A stretch of 11,474 nucleotides of DNA from the NCBI GenBank assembly GCA_944363745.1, contig CALVVD010000021.1:1-11474 (forward strand), in the 5' to 3' direction. The notes under the pieces were generated by a model that saw nothing but the letters and a program-made list of their open reading frames with translations, was not told where the DNA came from and ran no database searches. Below are positions 1-5,493 of this stretch, piece by piece. Position numbers and translations under genes: made by a program. The stretch is from an uncultured Bacilli bacterium. Lineage in GTDB: Bacteria; Bacillota_I; Bacilli_A; RF39; UBA660. Every line of letters begins with the position of its first letter. The stretch's first letter is position 1.

Positions 1-24
1 ATTACGAATATTTTCTTGTTTCAT
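1..24 (-). CDS. Start of an unidentified gene that runs off the left edge
   Basis: Only the first eight codons are inside the window (M-K-Q-E-N-I-R-N, read leftwards from an ATG at 24-22). The start is supported by a good ribosome binding site, AGGTGAAG, a few bases upstream, and by a perfect palindrome just beyond it that looks like an operator. Eight residues are not enough to name a family. It could be a regulator that controls itself through the palindrome, but that is inference. Confidence 0.45.
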
Positions 25-41
25 AAACTTCACCTACTTAA

Positions 42-67
42 AATATAGTAACATCAGTTACTATATT
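42..67. promoter_or_regulatory. Perfect 11-bp inverted repeat, likely operator
   Basis: The arms AATATAGTAAC (42-52) and GTTACTATATT (57-67) are exact reverse complements around the 4-base spacer ATCA. The element lies about 17 bases upstream of the start codon at 24 and just outside its ribosome binding site. It has no T-run, so it does not look like a terminator. A dyad of this length in front of a start codon is typical of a dimeric repressor site (TetR-, MarR- or HxlR-like regulators use dyads of this kind). The bound protein is unknown. Confidence 0.55.
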
Positions 68-76
68 ATCATATTT

Positions 77-503
77 TTAAGAGTTTTTTAACTCTTGTAT
101 TTCTTTTTTAGACAATCCAGTTGTTTTAATAATATCATCATAGATAAATTCATATCTAACATTTTCTTTGCTAATTCTACCTTCTTTTTTGTAAAGTTAT
201 AGTCCTCTCAAACTCACTTAACTCATCACTATTATAATATTTTTCCTGGAATTTTAAAAGGTTTATATTGCATATTACAAGATTATCTGAAAGTACTATT
301 ACTCATTCAGAGTCCATTAATACAAATTTTATTATATCTCTACCATCATACTGTCAATCTAAATTAAAATTTATCTGTATACCTATATAATTATCTTCAT
401 AATAACTAGCATTCATTTCTAAATTAACTACATTTCTTTCAATCCTAACAATTATATCAGTAACTTTCTTCTTTTCTTTAGCATTACTAACAGTTAATGC
501 TTG
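77..503 (-). pseudogene. Decayed PD-(D/E)XK nuclease family transposase (Rpn-type)
   Basis: Reading the minus strand leftwards from 503, one frame gives ALTVSNAKEKKKVTDIIV, then VVNLEMNASYYEDNYIGIQI and FNLD, then a TGA stop. The same frame goes on with IIKFVLMDSE, a second TGA, LSDNLVICNINLLKFQEKYY and LSEFER. After that the frame breaks. A second frame carries VELAKKMLDMNLS and a third carries DDIIKTTGLSKKEIQELKNS, ending at TAA 79-77. The order of segments (the I/L-E-M core strand, then a '(L)SDNL..I.NINL' stretch, then an 'AKKMLDMNLS..DIIKTTGLSKKEI' C-terminus) matches the abundant PD-(D/E)XK transposase-nuclease proteins of AT-rich Firmicutes. Two in-frame stops, at least two frameshifts and no recognisable N-terminal half mean it is dead. 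The stop overlaps a short hairpin (AAGAGTT/AACTCTT, 79-96). Family recognition is by eye from the fragments. Confidence 0.7.
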
Positions 504-599
504 ATTTTTTTATGTATATTTCTTTCTTAATTAAATACTTTAAAGAAAGTGATTTAACTCTAGCATAAGAAGATAATTAGAATATTGCAAATTCAAAAG
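504..599. other. Gene-free stretch upstream of the nuclease pseudogene
   Basis: This is where the missing N-terminal half of the nuclease pseudogene would be expected. All minus-strand frames are interrupted and I see no convincing family similarity, so it is either badly decayed or unrelated sequence. No promoter or RNA gene is evident. Confidence 0.4.
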
Positions 600-640
600 A
601 AAAATAGGTGCAAAATTACTTTAAAACACCCATTTTTATA
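600..640 (-). terminator. Probable terminator of the NUDIX gene
   Basis: AAAAAT-a-GGTG (600-610) pairs with CACC-c-ATTTTT (627-637), with one A/C mismatch in the stem. Read on the minus strand, the downstream arm ends in a T-rich tract. It lies about 50 bases beyond the NUDIX stop codon, in the position expected for its terminator. Confidence 0.5.
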
Positions 641-687
641 AAAATATGTTCTAAAAATCGTCTAAATTTTCAAAATCTATATAAATT

Positions 688-1230
688 TTATTTTTTTACT
701 TTTTTCTTATATATTTCTATTAAATCAGGATCATTTTGATTTTCTGGTAATTCTTCTAAAGAGAAAAACTTCATATTTTTAGACTCATTATCCCATTTTA
801 AATTACCATTATATTTCTTGACTAAAAATAAAACTGTATTATTAATAACAACATCACCATTAGGATAACTATTTCTTCTACTTTTACCTGATACGACATC
901 AATTATTTCTAAATCTTCTTTTAAGACATCTAGATTAGTTTCTTCTTTAACTTCTCTAATAATAGTATCATAAAAAGTCTCTTCTAATTCCTGACAACCA
1001 CCAGGTAAGCCCCATTTGTCTCTATCTGCTCTTTTCTGTAGTAGTATTTCCCCTTTACTATTAACAATAATAGCAGCAGCACCATCTTGTAAAAGAACAA
1101 ACTTATGTCTAATTTCATCAGGCATACAAAGTCTTGTATAGACAGGATAACCTATTTCTTTAGATAGTTTTATAATTTCATCAGCATTACTATTTACCAT
1201 TTTATTTACTAATTCTTCATGACTAATCAT
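688..1230 (-). CDS. NUDIX hydrolase
   Basis: A 180-residue NUDIX-fold pyrophosphohydrolase. Such enzymes cleave nucleoside diphosphates linked to another group (X); the substrate cannot be read from the sequence. The Nudix box spans residues 78-100: G78, E84, then R92-E93-x-x-E96-E97 for metal binding. The glycine normally near the end of the box is replaced by N99. It is preceded by the typical strand and loop LQKRADRDKWGLPGG. About 45 residues precede the domain. I start it at the ATG at 1230 because GAGGTG sits 8 bases upstream. A longer reading from a TTG at 1278 has no ribosome binding site and begins inside a duplicated repeat. It lies downstream of the glycosyltransferase in the same direction, separated by the repeat, and has its own possible promoter. 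N99 could alter activity, though substitutions there are known in active family members. Confidence 0.9.
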   Translation of the reverse strand: MISHEELVNKMVNSNADEIIKLSKEIGYPVYTRLCMPDEIRHKFVLLQDGAAAIIVNSKGEILLQKRADRDKWGLPGGCQELEETFYDTIIREVKEETNLDVLKEDLEIIDVVSGKSRRNSYPNGDVVINNTVLFLVKKYNGNLKWDNESKNMKFFSLEELPENQNDPDLIEIYKKKVKK

Positions 1231-1250
1231 AACTATTACACCTCGTATAT

Positions 1251-1278
1251 AGGATAACATAAAAATGAAATTAATCAA
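1251..1278 (-). promoter_or_regulatory. Possible promoter of the NUDIX gene
   Basis: On the minus strand, TTGATT (1278-1273), a 16-base spacer and TATCCT (1256-1251), with TG one base upstream of the -10. The -10 is a weak match. The first bases of the -35 fall in the 42-bp repeat, so if real this promoter was assembled at the repeat junction. Confidence 0.35.
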
Positions 1279-1316
1279 GAACTAATCGCTTCATTTAACA
1301 TATTAAAGAAAGCATT
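1275..1316. repeat. 42-bp direct repeat, copy 1 (displaced 3' end of the small sporulation-operon gene)
   Basis: This copy is identical, base for base, to 2396-2437. The second copy encodes the last 13 codons and the TGA stop of the 107-residue gene; here the same bases are displaced by 1121 bp. The glycosyltransferase reading frame enters the copy in another frame and ends in it (TAA at 1305-1303). Identity stops abruptly on both sides (A/T at 1274/2395, T/C at 1317/2438). Confidence 0.95.
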
Positions 1317-2334
1317 TTCTAACATTTTCTTTTACTTTTTCTCTATCTGCAAGTCTATATCTATCATTTGTAAAGTTATCTATTATATTCATATCAAGAT
1401 TAAACAAAGGACTTATTTTCTTGTAATTTTCTATTATTTTACATTCTTTCCAGTTTGGATACTTTGCATCTAAAATTCCTAATAGAGAACTTATAACGAC
1501 TTCTTTCTTATTATGTGGAAAATTAATCCAAAGCATTGCATTTTCTACTCTAAATAATGTATGTAGTATATATAAACTCTTTATTTGATTTTTATATTCT
1601 TCATCTAATCCTTTCATTTGCATATTTTTTTCTAATGTTTCCACACATTTAATTATATCTAGAATATTTGGTATCTTATTGATAAAGTCTTTAATTGTTG
1701 TATTCATATTTACTCTATAATTATATACATTTTCATCCATATGAAATAACCTTTCACTACTTGCTACAACAACTGGCATTATGGCAAGATCTTCCCATTT
1801 AGTATTTTCAGGAAATCTTAGATCACCAATTAATTCTCTACTTATTAACTTATTACCTATTCCAGGAGTTTCACTTACTATATAATCCTTATTTTCTCTA
1901 ACATCAATAATTTGATTGCCTCTTATATTACTCCAACTACATTTATCTTCCATCTTTATAGGTCCTAAAATTGTTTGATAATTGCCTCTTACTAATGAAA
2001 CATGATTTTCCTTTGCAATATTATACATTCTATCTAAAATATCAAGCTTTAAATAATCATCAGCATCTACAAATTTAATAAATTCCCCATTAGCATTTTC
2101 TATACCTATATTTCTAGCAGAACCAGCTCCACCATTTTCTTTGCTTATAATTTTTAATTTACCTTTATATTTTAAAGATAAAGAGTCCAAAATGTTTAAA
2201 CTATTATCAGTAGAACCATCATTAATAGCTAATATTTCGATGTCTTTCATAGTTTGATTAGCTATACTTGAAATACATTTTTCTATATATTTTTCCGCAT
2301 TGTAAACAGGAACTATAACGCTTATTTTTGACAT
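1303..2334 (-). CDS. GT2-family glycosyltransferase
   Basis: A 343-residue family 2 (GT-A fold) glycosyltransferase, expected to transfer a sugar from a nucleotide sugar to a surface polysaccharide or similar acceptor at the cytoplasmic membrane face. Visible motifs are the N-terminal strand ISVIVPVYNAEKYIEKCI, the nucleotide-binding INDGSTD (D39), GGAGSARN (68-75) and the metal-binding D90-A-D-D93. The C-terminal ~230 residues are not assignable, and there is no clear membrane segment. AGGGGGA lies about 5 bases before the ATG. The gene appears to be transcribed alone from its own extended -10 promoter. Its last three codons and stop lie inside copy 1 of the 42-bp repeat, in a frame different from the repeat's original frame, so its natural C-terminus was probably replaced during insertion. 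No sugar-pathway genes accompany it, so the acceptor is unknown. Confidence 0.92.
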   Translation of the reverse strand: MSKISVIVPVYNAEKYIEKCISSIANQTMKDIEILAINDGSTDNSLNILDSLSLKYKGKLKIISKENGGAGSARNIGIENANGEFIKFVDADDYLKLDILDRMYNIAKENHVSLVRGNYQTILGPIKMEDKCSWSNIRGNQIIDVRENKDYIVSETPGIGNKLISRELIGDLRFPENTKWEDLAIMPVVVASSERLFHMDENVYNYRVNMNTTIKDFINKIPNILDIIKCVETLEKNMQMKGLDEEYKNQIKSLYILHTLFRVENAMLWINFPHNKKEVVISSLLGILDAKYPNWKECKIIENYKKISPLFNLDMNIIDNFTNDRYRLADREKVKENVRKCFL

Positions 2335-2364
2335 AACTATCCCCCTTTTTCAAATTATGCGCTT

Positions 2365-2392
2365 ATTATAGCATATAATACAAAAAAGCAAA
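2365..2392 (-). promoter_or_regulatory. Extended -10 promoter of the glycosyltransferase
   Basis: On the minus strand TGCTATAAT (2373-2365) is a consensus extended -10. Upstream, TTTGCT (16-base spacer) or TTGCTT (15-base spacer) is a fair -35. It lies entirely between the stop of the small sporulation-operon gene and the glycosyltransferase, inside the segment bounded by the 42-bp repeats. Confidence 0.6.
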
Positions 2393-2395
2393 CTT

Positions 2396-2437
2396 TCAAG
2401 AACTAATCGCTTCATTTAACATATTAAAGAAAGCATT
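2396..2437. repeat. 42-bp direct repeat, copy 2 (in-frame 3' end of the 107-residue gene)
   Basis: This copy is the exact coding end of the small gene: 13 codons and TGA, in frame. It begins exactly at the stop codon, so the 1,079 bases between the copies (1317-2395) are separated from the gene without damaging it. Confidence 0.95.
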
Positions 2438-2719
2438 CATTCCTTTATTAAAAGCATTTTCTATTAAATAAGATAAATCAAGACCTAACTTAGAAATATT
2501 ATTTTCATAATTAATTTTATCTTTATTTAAATAATCTTTAATAGTTACATCTTTGCCTAAAGCGATATCTTCTTCATATTCTTTTATTTGTTCTTCTGTT
2601 AGCATATTTTCTCTATTTTTAGCATATTCATTATAACCTGAAGCTTGCATAAAATATAAAACAAAGAAGAGAAATACTAATATTAAAATAATAAGTCTAG
2701 CGATGTTAGTTTTGGTCAC
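2396..2719 (-). CDS. Small single-pass membrane protein in the gpr-spoIIP operon (yqxA position)
   Basis: A 107-residue protein with one N-terminal membrane segment (about residues 8-25, ARLIILILVFLFFVLYFMQA) and a charged extracytoplasmic part. That part ends in an amphipathic helix with the repeated aromatic pattern NAFNKGMNAFFNML. The start is a GTG at 2719 that overlaps the end of spoIIP by 14 bases; GAGGTGAT about 7 bases upstream supports it. In Bacillus subtilis the gene after gpr-spoIIP is yqxA, a small membrane protein of unknown function (DUF3679). Size, topology and position agree here, but I cannot confirm homology by eye. Overlap with spoIIP implies translational coupling and co-expression in sporulation. 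The stop is TGA, which shows that TGA is not tryptophan here. The last 42 bases are duplicated at 1275-1316. Confidence 0.8.
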   Translation of the reverse strand: MTKTNIARLIILILVFLFFVLYFMQASGYNEYAKNRENMLTEEQIKEYEEDIALGKDVTIKDYLNKDKINYENNISKLGLDLSYLIENAFNKGMNAFFNMLNEAISS

Positions 2720-3674
2720 TTTCTATCACCTCACTTAAGACTTCACTTAAAACTAAAATAGTATCATACACTTCATCTATAGTATTTTCAGGGCCTCCTA
2801 TTTCAATTAAGATAGTCCTATTAGAAAAGTCTTGATTATAAACTCCGTTTACACCTGCTCCTTCTTTTTCATATATTCCTTTAGAAAGATTTGGTATTTT
2901 AGTGTTTATCAAGTCGCTTATTCTATTACTAAATTTTAAATTTTCACTGTAATTAGGATTTTCTAATCCAACTAAAAACATTACTTTAGCATAATTTTTA
3001 TCATTGTAAGTTAAAGTTGTTTTATCATGAGTTAGAGAATCTCTATGTAAATCTATAAAATAGATTAAACTAGGATAAGTCTTCTTTGCTTGTTCCATTA
3101 AAACTCTACTAGCTTCATAACTACCAGCATAATTAAGTCCTAAACTACTTCTAATACTACTTATAGTTGTCTCTTCGATTAAAACATTAAAACCATTTTT
3201 TTCTAATTCTTCTTTTAAAACATAATCAGCTAGTTTAACAGTTGGCATAACACTATATTCTGCAAAAGATGTGGCTTTATATTCTTCTGTATCATGAGAA
3301 TTATATAAGTAAATGGTAGGAGATGAAGAAATAACCTTGTTATCAACTTTAGTTGTTTCTTTTATTATTTTATTATCTTTAACTAAGCCTTTATAATTAC
3401 TATCTAAAATAGATAGAGGTTTAGATATATCTAAATTAATTAATTTTGTCATAATTTTGTGGAAATAACTATAATTAGATTTACTATTAACAATAAAAGG
3501 ATTATTATTTTCTATTAAAAATTTTACAATATCACTATTTTGATATGGAAGATTATATTTGGATAAAACTTTAATTGTAAATAAAAATGAGAAGAAAACA
3601 ACAAGACAAAAGAAGAAAACTTTATATTTCCTTTTTTTAGATTTCTTATTTTTAGATACAAATTTCTTCTTCAT
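2706..3674 (-). CDS. spoIIP: Stage II sporulation protein P (peptidoglycan amidase/endopeptidase)
   Basis: SpoIIP is the peptidoglycan hydrolase (amidase and endopeptidase) that works with SpoIID and SpoIIM to thin septal wall and drive engulfment of the forespore. The 322-residue protein has a very basic N-terminus (KKKFVSKNKKSKKRK), one membrane segment (about 19-37), a poorly conserved linker, and the amidase domain from about 118. Its putative metal or catalytic positions are H127 in YNSHDTEEY, H210 in IDLHRDS and E291 in ILIEIGG. The AGSYEASRVL stretch is typical. AAAGGAG lies 7 bases before the ATG, but that site is one arm of a 12-bp hairpin. It is second in the gpr operon, as in Bacillus, 53 bases after gpr. 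In Bacillus the gene is made in both mother cell and forespore; the sequence here does not show the sigma factor. Confidence 0.96.
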   Translation of the reverse strand: MKKKFVSKNKKSKKRKYKVFFFCLVVFFSFLFTIKVLSKYNLPYQNSDIVKFLIENNNPFIVNSKSNYSYFHKIMTKLINLDISKPLSILDSNYKGLVKDNKIIKETTKVDNKVISSSPTIYLYNSHDTEEYKATSFAEYSVMPTVKLADYVLKEELEKNGFNVLIEETTISSIRSSLGLNYAGSYEASRVLMEQAKKTYPSLIYFIDLHRDSLTHDKTTLTYNDKNYAKVMFLVGLENPNYSENLKFSNRISDLINTKIPNLSKGIYEKEGAGVNGVYNQDFSNRTILIEIGGPENTIDEVYDTILVLSEVLSEVIESDQN

Positions 3675-3681
3675 AAAAATT

Positions 3682-3709
3682 CTCCTTTATTACATAGTAA
3701 TAAAAGGAG
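3682..3709 (-). promoter_or_regulatory. Hairpin burying the spoIIP ribosome binding site
   Basis: In the gpr-spoIIP gap, CTCCTTTATTAC (3682-3693) and GTAATAAAAGGAG (3697-3709) form a 12-bp stem with a 3-base loop and one bulged base. In the minus-strand mRNA the 3' arm is GUAAUAAAGGAG, so the whole Shine-Dalgarno sequence of spoIIP is paired with an upstream CUCCUUUU. No T-run follows, so it is not a classic terminator. It probably controls translation of spoIIP or its coupling to gpr translation. Confidence 0.65.
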
Positions 3710-3727
3710 TACTAGAATAGTGTCGAA

Positions 3728-4744
3728 TTAATTTATTTCTAAACTTTTATTTAAAGCTTTACCTAATAAAGTACTTAATTTAGAGATAATAAAGTCTATT
3801 TCTTTAGGAGTTACTAATAAATTATAACCTAAAGGAGTTAATACTTCTCCTATAAGAGATTTTATTTCATCATCATTTAAAGTACCAATTAAGCCCATTA
3901 CTTCTTCTTTTTCATGCTTTTCTAAAGTGCTTTTATGATCTTTATAATTTCTATTAATTGGAGGAACAAATTTTAATTTTTTATTATCAATATTTTCTTT
4001 TTCATAGGAAAAATGTCTAAAGATATAGTTTATGGTATTACTAACTATAGTAGTAGCATCAACAACAGTAGGAATACCAATAGCGACTACTGGTATACCT
4101 AGAGTTTCTTTACTTATTTCAAATCTATTATTTAAAAGACCACTACCAGGATGAATACCTGTATCTGTTATTTGAATTGTTTTATTAATGCGTTCAAGAT
4201 TTGAAGCTGCTAGAGCATCTATAACAATTAAAAAGTCTGGTTTAGTTTTTTCTATTACTCCTTCTATAATTTCTTTAGTTTCAATTCCAGTTGTTCCCAT
4301 AACTCCAGGTACTAAAGATGATATTATACGATATTTAGAGTCTATTGGAAGGCCTAATTCAACTATTTGTCTTGTTATTTTAATATGCTCTATTGTAAGT
4401 GGTCCTAAAGCATCAGGAGTGGCCTTTCTATTACCTAATCCTACTATTAAAGTACTATAATTATCTTTAATATTAATTTCTTTAAATAAATCTTTTAAAG
4501 CTTTAATAGTAGTGTTTAACAAATTATTGAAATTAGTTTCATCAGTTACATCATCAAAATAAATTGTTTTATAAACTCCTTCTTTTTTATCTATTTTTTT
4601 AGACATTTCACTATCAATATTAATAGTTTCTATTTTTATATCATTATATAATTCTTCACCTTTTTTATATTCACCAAAATTATTAAGATGTTCAACAATT
4701 AAGTCGGTCCTAATTCTATATTTGCTTAAATCTATTTCATGCAT
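3728..4744 (-). CDS. gpr: Germination protease Gpr
   Basis: Gpr is the spore protease (family A25) that starts the breakdown of small acid-soluble DNA-binding proteins at germination. It is made as an inactive zymogen in the forespore. The 338-residue protein aligns by eye along its whole length with the Bacillus enzyme: LSKYRIRTDLIVE at the N-terminus (propeptide region), LIVGLGNRKATPDALGP (99-115), VPGVMGTTGIET, PDFLIVIDALAASNLERIN, DTGIHPGSG and IPVVAIGIPTVVDATTI, and a C-terminal GEVLTPLGYNLLVTPKEID. D111 and D176 fit the paired aspartates implicated in catalysis (D127 and D193 in B. megaterium). The ATG at 4744 follows GGTGAAG. It heads the gpr-spoIIP-small gene operon and reads away from rpsT, the arrangement known from Bacillus. 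I could not pick out a clear sigma-G promoter in the 116-base divergent gap. Confidence 0.97.
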   Translation of the reverse strand: MHEIDLSKYRIRTDLIVEHLNNFGEYKKGEELYNDIKIETINIDSEMSKKIDKKEGVYKTIYFDDVTDETNFNNLLNTTIKALKDLFKEINIKDNYSTLIVGLGNRKATPDALGPLTIEHIKITRQIVELGLPIDSKYRIISSLVPGVMGTTGIETKEIIEGVIEKTKPDFLIVIDALAASNLERINKTIQITDTGIHPGSGLLNNRFEISKETLGIPVVAIGIPTVVDATTIVSNTINYIFRHFSYEKENIDNKKLKFVPPINRNYKDHKSTLEKHEKEEVMGLIGTLNDDEIKSLIGEVLTPLGYNLLVTPKEIDFIISKLSTLLGKALNKSLEIN

Positions 4745-4800
4745 TTTATCTTCACCATTTTCCTTTCCTTTATATTATTAACAAAATATTACAAAAATAT

Positions 4801-4829
4801 TTGCAAAATGGTATATTATTTGGTAAAAT
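4801..4829 (+). promoter_or_regulatory. Promoter of rpsT
   Basis: TTGCAA (4801-4806), a 17-base spacer and TAAAAT (4824-4829) make a good vegetative sigma-70/sigma-A promoter with ideal spacing. The predicted mRNA start is about 25 bases before the ribosome binding site GAGGTG (4848-4853). The short GC-richer leader leaves little room for a long regulatory RNA. Confidence 0.65.
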
Positions 4830-4860
4830 TAGATTGTTTCGGGAAGTGAGGTGAAAAAAC

Positions 4861-5124
4861 ATGCCAAATATTAGAAGTGCTAAAAAAAGAGTACGTAGTA
4901 ATGCTAGAAAAAGAGATGTTAATACTTTAGTTAAATCTAGTATGAGAACTGCAGTTAAAAATTGTGAGAAAGCAGTAAACACAGGTAATAAAGAAGAAGC
5001 ATCTAATAAATTAAATATTGCATTACAAAGAGTTGATAAAGCTTGTACTAGTGGATTAGTTCATAAGAATAAAGCTGCTAGATTAAAATCAAGACTTACT
5101 AAAGCCGTAAATAATATGGAATAA
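4861..5124 (+). CDS. rpsT: 30S ribosomal protein S20 (bS20)
   Basis: An 87-residue basic, helical protein that binds 16S rRNA and stabilises the 30S subunit body. The N-terminus MPNIRSAKKRVRSNARKRDVN matches the conserved start MPNIKSAIKRV of the family, and the C-terminal HKNKAARLKSRLTKAVN is equally typical. The length is normal. GAGGTG lies 7 bases before the ATG. It is monocistronic: its own promoter upstream, a strong terminator directly after the TAA. It stands back to back with gpr, as in Bacillus, and faces rbgA. Confidence 0.98.
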   Translation: MPNIRSAKKRVRSNARKRDVNTLVKSSMRTAVKNCEKAVNTGNKEEASNKLNIALQRVDKACTSGLVHKNKAARLKSRLTKAVNNME

Positions 5125-5125
5125 G

Positions 5126-5173
5126 AAAAAGAAATGTGGATAGTGTACACGCACATTTCTTTTTTATTTTTTT
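5126..5173 (+). terminator. Intrinsic terminator of rpsT
   Basis: A 13-bp perfect stem, AAAAAGAAATGTG (5126-5138) with CACATTTCTTTTT (5152-5164), starts two bases after the rpsT stop. It is followed by a long T tract. The loop contains the small palindrome GTGTACAC. Confidence 0.85.
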
Positions 5174-5450
5174 AAAAAGTATTAATTTTCAAAATTCGAA
5201 CCATTTTTAGGATAGATTTTAGGGAAATTGGCTCATTTCGTTAAATTTTCATCTTGTTTTTGTCCCAGATTTTGAAAATTGCCTTTTTGCAAAGAATAAG
5301 CCTATCTGTTATAGTGATAGCGAAAGGAGAAAAGTTTATTATGAAATAAAGCTAATACCTGTGGGTGTGTTTTATGATTGTATCATCTCCTTTATTAAAA
5401 AACGAATTTCATAATAAAATATATCCTTTCTAATTTTCAAGATACACTTC
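5174..5450. other. Gene-free convergent gap with nested inverted repeats
   Basis: I see no coding region here. AATTTTCAAAAT (5184-5195) is an exact reverse complement of 5269-5280. CTATC/GATAG pair at 5302-5306 and 5316-5320. TTTATTATGAAAT (5335-5347) is an exact reverse complement of 5406-5418. Outside it, GAAAGGA (5322-5328) pairs with TCCTTTC (5424-5430), giving a long imperfect hairpin. AAAGGAGA (5323-5330) can instead pair with TCTCCTTT (5386-5393), which would create a pseudoknot order with the 13-bp pair. ATGAT/ATCAT lie in the loop. It matches no riboswitch or structured RNA that I recognise. It could be a decayed small mobile element, an unrecognised non-coding RNA, or a composite of terminators. 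Confidence 0.5.
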
Positions 5451-5493
5451 ATTAGAAAAGATTAGAACTCTCATATTCTAATCTTTTTCTAAT
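5451..5493 (-). terminator. Terminator hairpin overlapping the end of rbgA
   Basis: ATTAGAAAAGATTAGAA (5451-5467) pairs with TTCTAATCTTTTTCTAAT (5476-5493) over 17 bp with one bulge and an 8-base loop. The upstream arm on the minus strand covers the last codons of rbgA. The T-run after the stem is short, so efficiency is uncertain. With the rpsT terminator it insulates the two convergent genes. Confidence 0.6.

Noticed and set aside
360..460. Two in-frame TGA codons in the nuclease frame could mean that TGA encodes tryptophan.
   Set aside because: TGA is the natural stop of two intact genes (2396-2398 and 9037-9039), intact genes use TGG for tryptophan, and the nuclease frame also has TAG/TAA stops and frameshifts.
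1231..1278. Longer NUDIX start at TTG 1278.
   Set aside because: There is no ribosome binding site, it starts inside the duplicated repeat, and ATG 1230 has a well-placed GAGGTG.
4188..4460. Plus-strand open frame of 90 codons.
   Set aside because: It lies antisense inside gpr, has no ribosome binding site, and the gpr frame is fully conserved.
4770..4982. Minus-strand open frame of 70 codons.
   Set aside because: It is antisense to the start of rpsT and covers its promoter; it has no supporting start signals.
5323..5349. AAAGGAG followed 11 bases later by ATG AAA TAA, a minimal start-stop frame.
   Set aside because: The spacing is long, the frame encodes only two residues, and the bases are part of the inverted repeats; there is no downstream gene for it to regulate.
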